Shown: positions 49,051-57,702 of the stretch, piece after piece | Layout of the letters: every line of letters begins with the position of its first letter | How positions within the stretch are numbered: the stretch's first letter is position 1 | Assembly (NCBI RefSeq): GCF_009363055.1 | Contig: NZ_CP045292.1 | Location: 1,488,001 to 1,552,000, forward strand | From: Flavobacterium haoranii | GTDB taxonomy: Bacteria > Bacteroidota > Bacteroidia > Flavobacteriales > Flavobacteriaceae | Length of the DNA stretch: 64,000 nucleotides | Direction: 5' to 3' | The notes under the pieces: model-generated | The model's input: only the letters and a program-made list of their open reading frames with translations | Databases searched by the model: none | What the model was told of the DNA's origin: nothing | Position numbers and translations under genes: made by a program

Positions 49051-49422
49051 TTATTTAAGCTCAACTACAGCTCCTGCCTCTTCTAAAGCTTTCTTAAGAC
49101 CTTCTGCCTCATCTTTAGAAACTCCTTCTTTTACGTTAGCTGGAGCAGCATCTACTAAATCTTTAGCTTCTTTTAATCCTAATCCAGTTAATTCTTTAAC
49201 AGCTTTAACTACACCTAATTTAGAAGCACCAGCATCTTTTAATACTACTGTAAATTCTGATTGCTCAGCAGCAGCATCACCACCAGCTGCACCACCAGCT
49301 ACAACTACAGCTGCAGCAGCAGGCTCGATACCATACTCGTCTTTTAATATTGTTGCTAATTCGTTAACTTCTTTAACTGTTAAGTTAACTAATTGTTCTG
49401 CGAATTGTTTTAAATCTGCCAT
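49051..49422 (-). CDS. rplL: 50S ribosomal protein bL12 (L7/L12)
   Basis: The 123-residue protein has the N-terminal dimerisation domain ([26 protein letters not shown]), an Ala-rich flexible hinge ([20 protein letters not shown]) and a C-terminal domain ending AGAVVELK. It forms the ribosomal stalk that recruits translation GTPases. It lies between rplJ and the rpoB hairpin. Confidence 0.97.
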   Translation of the reverse strand: MADLKQFAEQLVNLTVKEVNELATILKDEYGIEPAAAAVVVAGGAAGGDAAAEQSEFTVVLKDAGASKLGVVKAVKELTGLGLKEAKDLVDAAPANVKEGVSKDEAEGLKKALEEAGAVVELK

Positions 49423-49490
49423 TTTTTCCTATCTTTTAATGATTTTGTAAAATATAATAATTTATTTGTGCGTTCTTTTCTAAAAGAAAA

Positions 49491-49988
49491 TTATTCTGCA
49501 GCGTCTTCTTTTCCTTCTTGGTTTTGAAGAGCAGCGATAACTCTTTGCGCTGGAGACTGAAGTAATCCGATGATTTCTGCAATAACTTCTTCTCTAGATT
49601 TAATAGCTACTAAGCTATCTAATAAGTTATCTCCAATATAAATTTCTTCGTTAATAAAAGCTCCTTTTAATAAAGGCTTATCACTTTTTTTACGGAATTC
49701 TTTGATAATTTTTGCAGGCCCATTAGCAGCTTCTGCAATCATAATTGAAGTATTTCCTTTTAAAACTGAAGGTAATTCACCATAGTTTGTTTCAGAAGCT
49801 TCCATTGCTTTTTCAAGTAATGTATTCTTAACAACCTCTAATTTAATACCCGCTTTAAAACAAGCTCTTCTTAAGTTTGAAGTAGTTTCTGCATCTAGTC
49901 CTGAAGTGTCTGCTAAATAAATAACATTCACACCCGCTAACTTTGCAGTTAAATCTTCAATAGCAATTGCTTTTTCTTCTCTAGTCAT
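49491..49988 (-). CDS. rplJ: 50S ribosomal protein uL10
   Basis: The 165-residue protein (MTREEKAIAIEDLTAKL ... VIAALQNQEG) is the stalk base that binds 23S rRNA and carries bL12 dimers on its C-terminal helix. Length and sequence are normal for the family. It lies downstream of rplA. Confidence 0.97.
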   Translation of the reverse strand: MTREEKAIAIEDLTAKLAGVNVIYLADTSGLDAETTSNLRRACFKAGIKLEVVKNTLLEKAMEASETNYGELPSVLKGNTSIMIAEAANGPAKIIKEFRKKSDKPLLKGAFINEEIYIGDNLLDSLVAIKSREEVIAEIIGLLQSPAQRVIAALQNQEGKEDAAE

Positions 49989-50014
49989 GATACTAAAAAT
50001 TTTTAACTACCAAA

Positions 50015-50704
50015 TTATACTGCCTTAGGATCTAAAGCAATAGCAGGACTTTGAGTACTTGATAAGTGAATAGACTTAATATAAGTACCTTTAGCTGCAG
50101 TTGGTTTTAATTTTATTAATGTTTGAATAATTTCGTGAGCGTTGTCATAGATTTTGTCAGCTTCGAAAGAAACTTTACCTATACCAGCGTGAACGATACC
50201 AGTTTTATCAACTTTGAAATCGATTTTACCAGCTTTTACTTCTTGAACAGCTTTAGCAACATCCATAGTTACTGTACCTGTTTTAGGGTTTGGCATTAAA
50301 CCACGAGGACCTAATACACGTCCTAATGGACCTAATTTACCCATAACAGCAGGCATAGTGATGATTACATCAACATCTGTCCAACCATCTTTAATTTTTT
50401 GTAGATAGTCATCTAAACCTACGTGGTCAGCACCAGCAGCTTTAGCTTCAGCTTCTTTATCTGGAGTAACAAGCGCTAAAACACGAACATCTTTACCAGT
50501 TCCGTGAGGTAACGTTACAACACCTCTTACCATTTGATTCGCTTTTCTAGGATCTACACCTAATCTTACAGCGATATCTACAGACTCATCAAATTTTGCA
50601 GAAGCTACTTCTTTAATTAATGCAGAAGCATCTTTTAAAGTATATAGTCTGTTCTTTTCAATTTTTGATGCAGCCTCTTTTTGTTTTTTTGTCAATTTTG
50701 CCAT
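50015..50704 (-). CDS. rplA: 50S ribosomal protein uL1
   Basis: The 229-residue protein has the RLYTLKDA start, the conserved [18 protein letters not shown] segment and [10 protein letters not shown], which binds 23S rRNA at the L1 stalk. uL1 also represses its own operon in many bacteria by binding the mRNA; no obvious rRNA-like mimic was seen here. It follows rplK after about 20 bases. Confidence 0.97.
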   Translation of the reverse strand: MAKLTKKQKEAASKIEKNRLYTLKDASALIKEVASAKFDESVDIAVRLGVDPRKANQMVRGVVTLPHGTGKDVRVLALVTPDKEAEAKAAGADHVGLDDYLQKIKDGWTDVDVIITMPAVMGKLGPLGRVLGPRGLMPNPKTGTVTMDVAKAVQEVKAGKIDFKVDKTGIVHAGIGKVSFEADKIYDNAHEIIQTLIKLKPTAAKGTYIKSIHLSSTQSPAIALDPKAV

Positions 50705-50724
50705 TTGTCTAATTCATTTAACGA

Positions 50725-51189
50725 TTAAAAAGGAGCATTTCCTGTAACTGTTATACCCATAGATCTAGCTGTACCAGCAACCATACTCATAGCTTTCTCA
50801 ATCTCGAAAGCATTTAAGTCAGCCATTTTGTCTTCAGCAATAGTTCTAATTTGATCCCAAGTAACGTTCGCTACTTTTTTACGATTTGGTTGACCTGAAC
50901 CAGACTTGATTTTAGCTGCCTCTAATAATTGAATTGCAGCTGGTGGCGTTTTAACAACAAAGTCGAAAGACTTATCTTTGTACACAGTAATTTGTACTGG
51001 TAAAACTTTGCCAGGTTTATCTTGTGTTCTAGCATTAAATTGCTTACAGAACTCCATGATGTTAACCCCAGCAGCCCCCAAAGCAGGTCCAACCGGTGGC
51101 GACGGATTCGCAGCACCTCCCTTAACTTGTAGTTTAACTACTTTACTAACTTCTTTTGCCATTTTAAAAAAATTTAGCACATCTATCAA
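50725..51189 (-). CDS. rplK: 50S ribosomal protein uL11
   Basis: The core protein [18 protein letters not shown]... is about 145 residues and is preceded by an in-frame extension (MIDVLNFFK) in the longest ORF. The true start is most likely the ATG at 51160-51162 (MAKEVSKVV), the classic N-terminus; the upstream nine residues are probably untranslated. Motifs [19 protein letters not shown] and the proline-rich N-terminal region are intact. It binds the GTPase centre of 23S rRNA. Confidence 0.95.
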   Translation of the reverse strand: MIDVLNFFKMAKEVSKVVKLQVKGGAANPSPPVGPALGAAGVNIMEFCKQFNARTQDKPGKVLPVQITVYKDKSFDFVVKTPPAAIQLLEAAKIKSGSGQPNRKKVANVTWDQIRTIAEDKMADLNAFEIEKAMSMVAGTARSMGITVTGNAPF

Positions 51190-51226
51190 TTGGAAGCGAT
51201 TGATGTGATTTATAATGTAACTTATA

Positions 51227-51778
51227 TTATACTTTTTCTACTTGCATAAAACTTAACTCTAATGGCGTCTTTCTTCCAAAAATTTTCACCATCACTTCAA
51301 GTTTACGCTTTTCCTCATTTACCTTTTCAATAGTTCCATTAAAACCATTGAAAGGACCATCAATTACTTTTACTGTCTCACCAACAGAATAAGGTATTGC
51401 AACATTATCAACTTTAACCGATAATTCATCAACCTTACCTAACATTCTATTTACCTCGGCTTGACGCAAAGGAACTGCATCACCTCCTTTTGTTTCACCT
51501 AAAAAGCCGATAACACCAGGAATTGATTTTATAATATGAGGAATTTCTCCAGTTAAGTTAGCTTCAATCATAACATAACCTGGAAAATACACTCTTTCTT
51601 TAGTAATTTTTTTACCTTCTCTTACTTGCACCACTTTTTCAGTTGGAACTAGAACTTGAGAAACATAATCTGACATGCCCAGACGCGCAGTTTCAGTCTC
51701 GATATAATTTTTAACCTTATTCTCTTGACCACTAACAGCTCTTACAACATACCACTTTTTAACATTATTGTCTGCCAT
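51227..51778 (-). CDS. nusG: Transcription termination/antitermination factor NusG
   Basis: The 183-residue protein has the NGN domain ([27 protein letters not shown]) and a C-terminal KOW domain ([19 protein letters not shown]). NusG couples RNA polymerase to Rho and the ribosome. It sits between secE and rplK, with the standard order. Confidence 0.97.
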   Translation of the reverse strand: MADNNVKKWYVVRAVSGQENKVKNYIETETARLGMSDYVSQVLVPTEKVVQVREGKKITKERVYFPGYVMIEANLTGEIPHIIKSIPGVIGFLGETKGGDAVPLRQAEVNRMLGKVDELSVKVDNVAIPYSVGETVKVIDGPFNGFNGTIEKVNEEKRKLEVMVKIFGRKTPLELSFMQVEKV

Positions 51779-51787
51779 AACAAGAGA

Positions 51788-51982
51788 CTATTTTATTAAA
51801 TTAAAAAAACCTTCCAATGCTTTAACAAACAACTGATCAACACCCCAAGTTAATAAAGCAAAGATTACTGAAAATAGAGCAACAATAATAGTTAACTTTT
51901 GAACTTCCGACCATTCTGGCCAAGAAACATTATTTTTCAATTCCTGAAAAGCTTCCGTTATGTAAGAAACAAATTTTGTCAT
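51788..51982 (-). CDS. secE: Protein translocase subunit SecE
   Basis: I place the start at the ATG 51980-51982 (MTKFVSYITEAFQELKNNVSWP), giving 64 residues, a normal length for the short SecE of Bacteroidota. The longer ORF extends upstream into tRNA-Trp and cannot be coding there. The protein has one conserved amphipathic helix and one C-terminal membrane helix (LTIIVALFSVIFALLTWGVDQLF). It completes SecYEG. Confidence 0.93.
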   Translation of the reverse strand: MTKFVSYITEAFQELKNNVSWPEWSEVQKLTIIVALFSVIFALLTWGVDQLFVKALEGFFNLIK

Positions 51983-51996
51983 TTTTCTATCATTTG

Positions 51997-52068
51997 CACG
52001 GGCGGAGGGATTCGAACCCCCATCAATGGTTTTGGAGACCACTATACTAGCCCTTGTACTACGCCCGT
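51997..52068 (-). tRNA. tRNA-Trp (CCA)
   Basis: The minus strand folds as a complete cloverleaf: acceptor ACGGGCG pairs with CGCCCGT, the anticodon loop CTCCAAA has anticodon CCA, and GGTTCGAAT forms the T loop. The discriminator base is G, as expected for tRNA-Trp. It lies between tuf and secE. Confidence 0.95.
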
Positions 52069-52073
52069 TTGTT

Positions 52074-52102
52074 AAAAAACCAGCAGCTTGACTGCTGGTT
52101 TT
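52074..52102 (-). terminator. Rho-independent terminator after tuf
   Basis: AAACCAGCAG (52077-52086) pairs with CTGCTGGTTT (52092-52101); on the minus strand the stem is followed by a T-tract. It separates tuf from tRNA-Trp, so the latter needs its own promoter or read-through. Confidence 0.88.
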
Positions 52103-52121
52103 ATTTATTATTGACTTATAA

Positions 52122-53309
52122 TTAGTCTAAAATTTCAGTTACCTGACCAGCACCTACTGTTCTACCACCTTCACGAACAGCAAAACGTAAACCTACTGAT
52201 AAAGCGATTGGACTTAATAATTGAACTTCAATAGTTAAGTTATCACCAGGCATAACCATCTCTACACCAGCTGGTAAAGAAATAGTACCCGTTACGTCAG
52301 TTGTACGTACGTAAAACTGTGGACGGTAGTTATTGTGGAATGGAGTGTGACGTCCACCTTCTTCTTTTTTCAAGATATAAACCTCAGCTTTGAAATGAGC
52401 GTGTGGCTTAACAGAACCTGGCTTAACAATAACCATACCTCTTTTGATATCAGCTTTGTCAATACCACGTAATAATAAACCTACGTTATCACCAGCTTCT
52501 CCTCTATCAAGGATTTTACGGAACATCTCAACCCCTGTAATAGTAGAAGTTAATTTATCAGCCCCCATACCAATGATTTCAACAGCATCACCTGTATTAG
52601 CAACTCCAGTTTCGATACGACCTGTAGCAACAGTTCCACGACCTGTAATTGTGAATACATCCTCAACTGGCATTAAGAAAGGCTTATCAACATCACGAGC
52701 AGGTAATTCAATCCAGTTATCAACAGCTTCCATTAAAGCTAAAACAGTATCAACCCATTTTGGCTCACCATTTAAAGCTCCTAAAGCAGAACCTTGAACA
52801 ACAGGACCATTATCACCATCATATTGATAGAAAGATAATAAATCTCTAATTTCCATTTCTACTAACTCTAATAACTCAGCATCATCAACCATATCCACTT
52901 TGTTCATGAATACAACCATTCTAGGCACACCAACTTGACGACCTAATAAGATGTGCTCACGAGTTTGAGGCATAGGACCATCAGTAGCAGCAACCACTAA
53001 GATAGCACCATCCATTTGTGCAGCACCAGTAACCATGTTCTTAACGTAATCCGCGTGACCTGGACAGTCAACGTGAGCGTAGTGACGGTTAGCTGTAGAA
53101 TATTCTACGTGAGATGTATTAATAGTAATACCTCTTTCTTTTTCTTCTGGAGCATTATCAATCTGATCGAATGATTTAGCTTCTGATAAACCAGCATCTG
53201 CTAATACTTTAGTAATCGCAGCAGTTAAAGTTGTTTTACCGTGGTCAACGTGTCCGATAGTACCAATATTTAAATGGGGCTTCGAACGATCAAAGGTTTC
53301 TTTTGCCAT
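52122..53309 (-). CDS. tuf: Translation elongation factor Tu
   Basis: The 395-residue GTPase has all G motifs: GHVDHGKT (residues 19-26), [16 protein letters not shown] and SALGALNG. It delivers aminoacyl-tRNA to the ribosome. It is preceded by a tRNA cluster and followed by a terminator, then tRNA-Trp and secE. Confidence 0.98.
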   Translation of the reverse strand: MAKETFDRSKPHLNIGTIGHVDHGKTTLTAAITKVLADAGLSEAKSFDQIDNAPEEKERGITINTSHVEYSTANRHYAHVDCPGHADYVKNMVTGAAQMDGAILVVAATDGPMPQTREHILLGRQVGVPRMVVFMNKVDMVDDAELLELVEMEIRDLLSFYQYDGDNGPVVQGSALGALNGEPKWVDTVLALMEAVDNWIELPARDVDKPFLMPVEDVFTITGRGTVATGRIETGVANTGDAVEIIGMGADKLTSTITGVEMFRKILDRGEAGDNVGLLLRGIDKADIKRGMVIVKPGSVKPHAHFKAEVYILKKEEGGRHTPFHNNYRPQFYVRTTDVTGTISLPAGVEMVMPGDNLTIEVQLLSPIALSVGLRFAVREGGRTVGAGQVTEILD

Positions 53310-53345
53310 GACTTAATAATTTAATCTTAGTTATATATTAGTGTT

Positions 53346-53353
53346 CAAATTTA
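53346..53353 (-). promoter_or_regulatory. Candidate -7 box upstream of tuf
   Basis: On the minus strand TAAATTTG matches the TAnnTTTG consensus about 37 bases before the tuf ATG, just after tRNA-Thr. No TTTG at the -33 spacing was seen. Confidence 0.35.
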
Positions 53354-53367
53354 ATACTTTTTATAAG

Positions 53368-53439
53368 AGCCAATGACGGGATTTGAACCCGTGACCCCTT
53401 CCTTACCAAGGAAGTACTCTACCCCTGAGCTACACCGGC
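53368..53439 (-). tRNA. tRNA-Thr (GGT)
   Basis: On the minus strand the acceptor GCCGGTG pairs with CATTGGC (with G-T pairs), the anticodon stem CTTCC/GGAAG closes loop TTGGTAA with anticodon GGT, and the T loop is GGTTCAAAT. It is the tRNA nearest tuf. Confidence 0.93.
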
Positions 53440-53469
53440 TTAAACCTGTCATCGACAGGAAAATAATAG

Positions 53470-53552
53470 TGGGGAGAGCAGGATTCGAACCTGCGAAGGT
53501 GAAAACCAGCAGATTTACAGTCTGCCCTCGTTGGCCGCTTGAGTATCTCCCC
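53470..53552 (-). tRNA. tRNA-Tyr (GTA)
   Basis: On the minus strand the acceptor GGGGAGA pairs with TCTCCCC, the stem GCAGA/TCTGC closes loop CTGTAAA with anticodon GTA, and the long variable arm typical of tRNA-Tyr is present. The discriminator base is A. Confidence 0.95.
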
Positions 53553-53585
53553 AATCCATTAATTTTCAATATTTTATAGAACTTG

Positions 53586-53659
53586 AGCCGATGGAGGGAC
53601 TCGAACCCACGACCTGCTGATTACAAATCAGCTGCTCTAGCCAGCTGAGCTACACCGGC
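53586..53659 (-). tRNA. tRNA-Thr (TGT)
   Basis: On the minus strand the acceptor GCCGGTG pairs with CATCGGC, the anticodon stem GCTGA/TCAGC closes loop TTTGTAA with anticodon TGT, and the T loop GGTTCGAGT is standard. First of three tRNAs in this cluster. Confidence 0.95.
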
Positions 53660-53670
53660 GGCTTTCAATA

Positions 53671-53696
53671 AAAAAGTCCGCTATTTCTAACGGACT
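53671..53696 (-). terminator. Rho-independent terminator after hpf
   Basis: AGTCCG (53675-53680) pairs with CGGACT (53691-53696) around a 10-base loop; on the minus strand the stem is followed by TTTTTT. It ends the xerC-hpf transcript before the tRNA cluster. Confidence 0.88.
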
Positions 53697-53750
53697 GCAA
53701 ATGTATATAATTTATTTTTTATTCAAAACTTTTTTTGATTTTTTTTTCTA

Positions 53751-54053
53751 TTAAACATGTGCTCTTATTTTTTCTTTGTATTTAACAAGCATTCTTTCTA
53801 GCGATTGTTCTGCCGAATCCACTGCTTCTTCAAAAGTTTTACATGTTTTTTTGATTACCAATTCATCTCCTGGAACCTGAACTTTAATCTCTACTTCTTT
53901 ATTTTCTTTGTCACTTGTATTTTCAACCCTCAAATAAACATTCGTCGATACAATTTTATCAAAATACTTTTCTAATTTACTTAATTTTTCTTCAACAAAA
54001 ACGACTAATTTTTTGTCAACATTAAAGTTAACCGCCTGAACATTTACTTTCAT
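53751..54053 (-). CDS. hpf: Ribosome hibernation promoting factor HPF/RaiA (short form)
   Basis: The 100-residue protein (MKVNVQAVNFNVDKKLVVFVEEKLSKLEKYFD ... YKEKIRAHV) is the size and layout of short HPF, which binds the decoding centre of 30S subunits in stationary phase. No long C-terminal dimerisation extension is present. It lies between the recombinase and a terminator. Confidence 0.9.
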   Translation of the reverse strand: MKVNVQAVNFNVDKKLVVFVEEKLSKLEKYFDKIVSTNVYLRVENTSDKENKEVEIKVQVPGDELVIKKTCKTFEEAVDSAEQSLERMLVKYKEKIRAHV

Positions 54054-54087
54054 AATAAAAAATGTTTTGTATTAAACAATAGAACTA

Positions 54088-54984
54088 TTAACCTCTTGGG
54101 TGCGTCTCTTTGTATACTTTTTGCAATTCAGCTAAACTGCTGTGCGTATAAATTTGAGTTGACGACAAACTTGCGTGACCTAATAGTTCTTTTACTGAAT
54201 TTAAATCGGCTCCATTATTCAACAAATGCGTTGCAAATGTATGCCTAAGAACGTGTGGACTCTTTTTTACTTTTTGAGACACACTACTAAAGTAATAATT
54301 AATCAAACGATAAACAAAAGATTGACTCAATTTATTTCCTTTTTTGGATAAAATTAACACCTTATCGTCTTTAATTATATCTAGCTTGTTTCTGAAATTT
54401 AAATACTCTAAAATTAATTTTTTAGTTGACAATAGAATAGGAATTACTCTTTCTTTATTTCTTTTACCCAAAACCTTAATTTGATTTAATTCAAAATCTA
54501 CATGATGTAATTGTAATTCAATTAATTCACTTTTTCGAATTCCAGTCCCATAAAATATTTCAACAACCAATCTGTCTCTAATTCCATCGAAGTCATTTGG
54601 GAAATCATTAAAATCAAATAAATCACTAATTTCTTTTTCAGAAAAAGAGACCTGAACTTTTTTAGACACCTTTAAAGATTTATGCTTTACTAAAGGATTA
54701 ACTGAAATAACTTTAACTTTTAGCAAAAATTTAAAAAAGGATTTTAAAGAGGATATCTTTCTATTTATTGATTTATTCGCAATTCCTGCATCAACCAAAC
54801 TTACAATCCAATTTCTAACAAAAACATATTGTGTTTCTTCTAACTTAATTCCACAAGAAACTTCTAAAAAATCATTAAACTCTAATACATCTTTAATATA
54901 AGCATTAATAGTATGGATAGAATAATTCTTTTCTTTACTTAAATATTCTTTAAACGAATCAAGATTTGACATATAAAAAATCAA
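54088..54984 (-). CDS. xerC: Tyrosine recombinase, XerC/XerD type
   Basis: The 298-residue protein has a SAM-like core-binding N-terminal domain and a catalytic domain with FYGTGIRKSELIEL (first Arg), the HVLRHTFATHLLNNG box with His-x-x-Arg, GHASLSSTQIYTHSSL with the second His and the Tyr nucleophile. It resolves chromosome dimers at dif. XerC and XerD cannot be separated from sequence alone. It heads a transcript running through hpf. Confidence 0.85.
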   Translation of the reverse strand: MIFYMSNLDSFKEYLSKEKNYSIHTINAYIKDVLEFNDFLEVSCGIKLEETQYVFVRNWIVSLVDAGIANKSINRKISSLKSFFKFLLKVKVISVNPLVKHKSLKVSKKVQVSFSEKEISDLFDFNDFPNDFDGIRDRLVVEIFYGTGIRKSELIELQLHHVDFELNQIKVLGKRNKERVIPILLSTKKLILEYLNFRNKLDIIKDDKVLILSKKGNKLSQSFVYRLINYYFSSVSQKVKKSPHVLRHTFATHLLNNGADLNSVKELLGHASLSSTQIYTHSSLAELQKVYKETHPRG

Positions 54985-55000
54985 GTTTAATCAAATATAT

Positions 55001-55032
55001 AAAAAAAAGCCGCTAACAAAAGTTAACGGCTT
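55001..55032 (-). terminator. Rho-independent terminator after rpsU
   Basis: GCCGCTAAC (55009-55017) pairs with GTTAACGGC (55022-55030), with one mismatch and a long T-tract on the minus strand, directly after rpsU and before xerC. Confidence 0.88.
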
Positions 55033-55056
55033 CTTATAATATAAGTAACTAAGATA

Positions 55057-55251
55057 TTAAGACTCTACAGAATCCTTTAATCTTTGAATATACTGCGCTT
55101 TTTGAATTTCAGCTCTTCTAGCAACAGAAGGTTTTGTAAACTGCTGACGAGATCTTAATTGACGTACAGTTCCAGTTTTATCGAATTTTCTTTTGTAGCG
55201 TTTTAACGCTTTATCGATGTTTTCACCGTCTTTAATTGGAATAATTAACAT
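55057..55251 (-). CDS. rpsU: 30S ribosomal protein bS21
   Basis: The 64-residue protein (MLIIPIKDGENIDKALKRYKRKF ... LKDSVES) matches the basic, helical bS21 family. In Bacteroidota bS21 sits at the platform and helps cover the 3' end of 16S rRNA, so anti-Shine-Dalgarno pairing is mostly blocked. Unlike every other gene checked in the window, this one has a strong Shine-Dalgarno sequence (55260-55269) 8 bases before its ATG. A consensus promoter lies just upstream, so the mRNA leader is only about 22-25 bases. A terminator follows. Confidence 0.95.
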   Translation of the reverse strand: MLIIPIKDGENIDKALKRYKRKFDKTGTVRQLRSRQQFTKPSVARRAEIQKAQYIQRLKDSVES

Positions 55252-55259
55252 AATTTAGG

Positions 55260-55269
55260 CACCCCCTTT
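55260..55269 (-). promoter_or_regulatory. Strong Shine-Dalgarno sequence of rpsU
   Basis: On the minus strand AAAGGGGGTG is close to the ideal AAGGAGGTG and its 3' end lies 8 bases before the ATG. Such sites are nearly absent elsewhere in Flavobacteria, so this is a probable autoregulatory element. Confidence 0.85.
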
Positions 55270-55280
55270 CATTTAGGTTG

Positions 55281-55310
55281 CAAACTTATAAAATAATTTT
55301 GAATTACAAA
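55281..55310 (-). promoter_or_regulatory. rpsU promoter (Bacteroidota consensus)
   Basis: On the minus strand TTTG (55307-55310) and TAAGTTTG (55281-55288) are separated by 18 bases, matching the -33 and -7 consensus of Bacteroidota. Transcription should begin near 55273-55276. Confidence 0.75.
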
Positions 55311-55345
55311 TTACAAATTACGAATTATTTTATTTTTTGCTTTTA

Positions 55346-55437
55346 GCCCTGATGGCAGCGGCATCCTGTTATTGCGATTTTAAGATTGCTTTGTCCCTCG
55401 CAATGACAGATACAGCGAACAGCAGGAATAGCTTCTA
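55346..55437. repeat. Dispersed intergenic repeat with CATCCTGT / ACAGCAGGA blocks
   Basis: A locally GC-richer stretch of about 90 bases, unlike its surroundings, contains AGCGGCATCCTGTTATTGCGA and TCGCAATGACAGATACAGCG with partly inverted relationship (ATTGCGA/TCGCAAT). It looks like a member of a second dispersed intergenic repeat family and sits between rpsU and the acyl-CoA dehydrogenase gene. Confidence 0.5.
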
Positions 55438-55441
55438 AAAA

Positions 55442-56611
55442 TTATTTTACAGCAGGCTCATAATCTTTATTATCGATTATCATTTTAGACAAAATCTCTT
55501 TTAGAATTTCTGAAGTACCTCCACCAATTGGTCCCAAACGACTATCTCTAAACAAGCGCGCTAACGGATATTCTTCCATATAACCATATCCACCTAACAT
55601 TTGCAAACAATCGTATATAGCATCATCAGCAACTTTAGTTGACTTTAATTTAGCCATTGTAGCTTCTTTTACCACATATTCTCCTTTATCTAATCTATAA
55701 ACAGCAGCATAATTAAACAACTTACAGTGTTCAATTTCAGTAGCATGTTCTACTATCTTGTGACGTAAAGCTTGAAATTTATCGATTGTTTTTCCAAAAG
55801 CTTCACGTTGCGACATATATTCTAACGTATAATCGATAGCATATTCAGCTCTTGCATGTGCATTGATTGCCATAATTAATCTTTCTAGCGCAAAATGCTG
55901 CATAATGTACGCAAAACCTTTACTTTCTTCTCCCATTAAATTTTCTAATGGAATTTCTACATTATCAAAAGCAATCTCAGCAGTATCAGAAGCTCTCCAT
56001 CCTAATTTATCTAATTTAGTAGCGGATACCCCATTACTTTTACTATCTACAAGAAAAATACTAATTCCTTTGTTCCCTAAATCAGGATTTGTTTTTGCTG
56101 CTACAACATAATAATCGGCATACACACCATTTGTAATAAATGTTTTAGAACCATTAATTACATACTTATCACCTTTTTTGATAGCTGTAGTTCTCATACC
56201 AGCCACATCACTCCCACCAAAAGGTTCTGTAATACACAATGCTCCAATTAAATCTCCAGAAATACTTGGTGCTAAATATTCTTGCTTAATTCGTTCATCT
56301 CCTTCTGCATTTAAATGAGTCATCGCTAAATAAGAATGTGCCCACATAGCTGCAGCAAAACCTGCAGATTTAATTTTTTGAAGTTCTTCTAAGAATATTA
56401 CGGTATAAAATAAGTCTAAGTTTAAACCGCCATAAGCTTCAGGATATCGGATTCCAAAAAAGCCCATTTCTCCGAATTTTTTCCAAATAAAGCGCTCGAT
56501 AGTTCCTGTTTTTTCCCATTTTTCGATATGGGGAACCACTTCTTTATTTAAAAAGTCACGTAAACTTTCTCTAAATAGTTGATGTTCTTCTGTAAAATAT
56601 AACGAATTCAT
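55442..56611 (-). CDS. Acyl-CoA dehydrogenase
   Basis: The 389-residue flavoprotein has a helical N-terminal domain, the GALCITEPFGGSD FAD-binding beta region, SKTFITNGVYADYYVVAAKT and the C-terminal LGGYGYMEEYPLARLFRDSR and GGTSEILKEI motifs. It performs the first oxidation of acyl-CoA chains in beta-oxidation or branched-chain amino acid degradation. Electrons go to an electron-transfer flavoprotein. It is a single gene; chain-length preference is not predictable. Confidence 0.92.
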   Translation of the reverse strand: MNSLYFTEEHQLFRESLRDFLNKEVVPHIEKWEKTGTIERFIWKKFGEMGFFGIRYPEAYGGLNLDLFYTVIFLEELQKIKSAGFAAAMWAHSYLAMTHLNAEGDERIKQEYLAPSISGDLIGALCITEPFGGSDVAGMRTTAIKKGDKYVINGSKTFITNGVYADYYVVAAKTNPDLGNKGISIFLVDSKSNGVSATKLDKLGWRASDTAEIAFDNVEIPLENLMGEESKGFAYIMQHFALERLIMAINAHARAEYAIDYTLEYMSQREAFGKTIDKFQALRHKIVEHATEIEHCKLFNYAAVYRLDKGEYVVKEATMAKLKSTKVADDAIYDCLQMLGGYGYMEEYPLARLFRDSRLGPIGGGTSEILKEILSKMIIDNKDYEPAVK

Positions 56612-56650
56612 AGTTTGTATTGAAGTTGATTATTTGGTTTTTACGCTTTT

Positions 56651-57535
56651 TTAATCAAATTCCAAATATAAAACTATTATTTTTATTTTATCAACAGAAA
56701 TTCCTTTAATTTTTGTTAAATCCTCAATGTTTCTAATTTCGCCATTCATACTTCTATAAGTAACAATTTCTTTAGAAATAGCATAATTGAAATATGGAAA
56801 TTGAGAAAGTTCTCTAGAAGATGCTGAATTTATTTTAATCTTCTTTAATTCGCCAGAAATTGGCTTAACAAAAAATTGCTTTTTTACATTTTCAAATGTT
56901 TCTGGAGTAATGCCCCACATCCAAGAAATTTGATCAATAGAAACAAATTCTCCTAATTTACTCTTTTCATTTAAAATATTATCAGAAAGTTTTTCGCCTA
57001 TTCCATAAACTTTCATCAACTCTTCTTTTGTCGCAGAATTTAAATTGATTTGAACAACTGATTCTTTCTTAACAAAACTATGGGCAGTACGAGTTGAATT
57101 TTGCTTATTAACTACCCAATCTGGAAACTTAAAAAACGGGGAAATCTTAGCTAAAAGTTCGTTTGAAACTTTTGTTACTTGTTGAAACTCTTTAGCAGAA
57201 TTTACAAATTTATTTTGTGAACGAAATTTATGAAGCCTATCAATTTCTTCAATTGACATTCCTAACATATAGCCTTTATAATCGGTTATATAATTAGGAT
57301 TAAACGGATAAATTTTATTGGTACTTGTCTCTTTAACTTGAAGTAAACTATCGACTTCTTTTTTAAATTGGAGTTCCGCTTGAGATCTACTCACGTCAGT
57401 TTTATCATCAAAAAAATTATAAATTCGATTAAAATTCAAAATTATAATTTGAAGAAAAACTATTATTCCCAATAATAAAAAAATCCCATTTCGGTGCTCC
57501 GATGAAAACACGAAATAGGATTTTATTTTTTTCAT
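56651..57535 (-). CDS. Helix-hairpin-helix (ComEA-like) membrane-anchored protein
   Basis: The 294-residue protein has an N-terminal membrane helix (NGIFLLLGIIVFLQIIILNF) and at least three HhH units, such as INLNSATKEELMKVYGIGEKLSDNI, INSASSRELSQFPYF and TKIKGISVDKIKII. ComEA-like proteins bind DNA in the periplasm during uptake. The many-HhH, N-terminal TM layout is common in Bacteroidota; a DNA-uptake role is likely but not proven. Confidence 0.82.
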   Translation of the reverse strand: MKKIKSYFVFSSEHRNGIFLLLGIIVFLQIIILNFNRIYNFFDDKTDVSRSQAELQFKKEVDSLLQVKETSTNKIYPFNPNYITDYKGYMLGMSIEEIDRLHKFRSQNKFVNSAKEFQQVTKVSNELLAKISPFFKFPDWVVNKQNSTRTAHSFVKKESVVQINLNSATKEELMKVYGIGEKLSDNILNEKSKLGEFVSIDQISWMWGITPETFENVKKQFFVKPISGELKKIKINSASSRELSQFPYFNYAISKEIVTYRSMNGEIRNIEDLTKIKGISVDKIKIIVLYLEFD

Positions 57536-57547
57536 TTTATATAATAA

Positions 57548-57702
57548 TTAGTCTTGTTGTCTTACTAGTTCATCATCATTCTCGCTGTAAGAATCTGGTT
57601 CTTGTTTAGGCGGAATAGTAAGTACTTTATAGAAAAAAATGATGCAAAGGCAATAACAATACCTTGAGCACAAACCATAGTTATAATTGCTGTTGAATTC
57701 AT
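57548..57702 (-). pseudogene. MetS-type small subunit of NSS transporter, frameshifted
   Basis: The ATG (57700-57702) overlaps the transporter TGA in ATGA. The 5' half is one membrane helix (STAIITMVCAQGIVIAFASFF). The natural frame stops after a run of nonsense (FRLNKNQILTARM), but adding one A in the seven-A run 57633-57639 continues as FFYKVLTIPPKQEPDSYSEN and ends DDELVRQQD at 57548-57550, a 51-residue protein. The KVLTIPPKPEPDSY signature is that of MetS small subunits of NSS transporters. The short coding frame had been hidden by the frameshift. Confidence 0.7.

Noticed and set aside
49051..49450. Plus-strand 155-residue ORF opposite rplL
   Set aside because: It is the antisense of the Ala-rich bL12 and lacks support.
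51983..52042. Longer N-terminus of SecE reaching into tRNA-Trp
   Set aside because: The extension translates the tRNA; the ATG at 51980-51982 gives a normal SecE.
53346..53580. Open frames on both strands across the tRNA cluster (e.g. 53351-53569, 53373-53579)
   Set aside because: They translate tRNA sequences; the tRNA cloverleafs explain the region.
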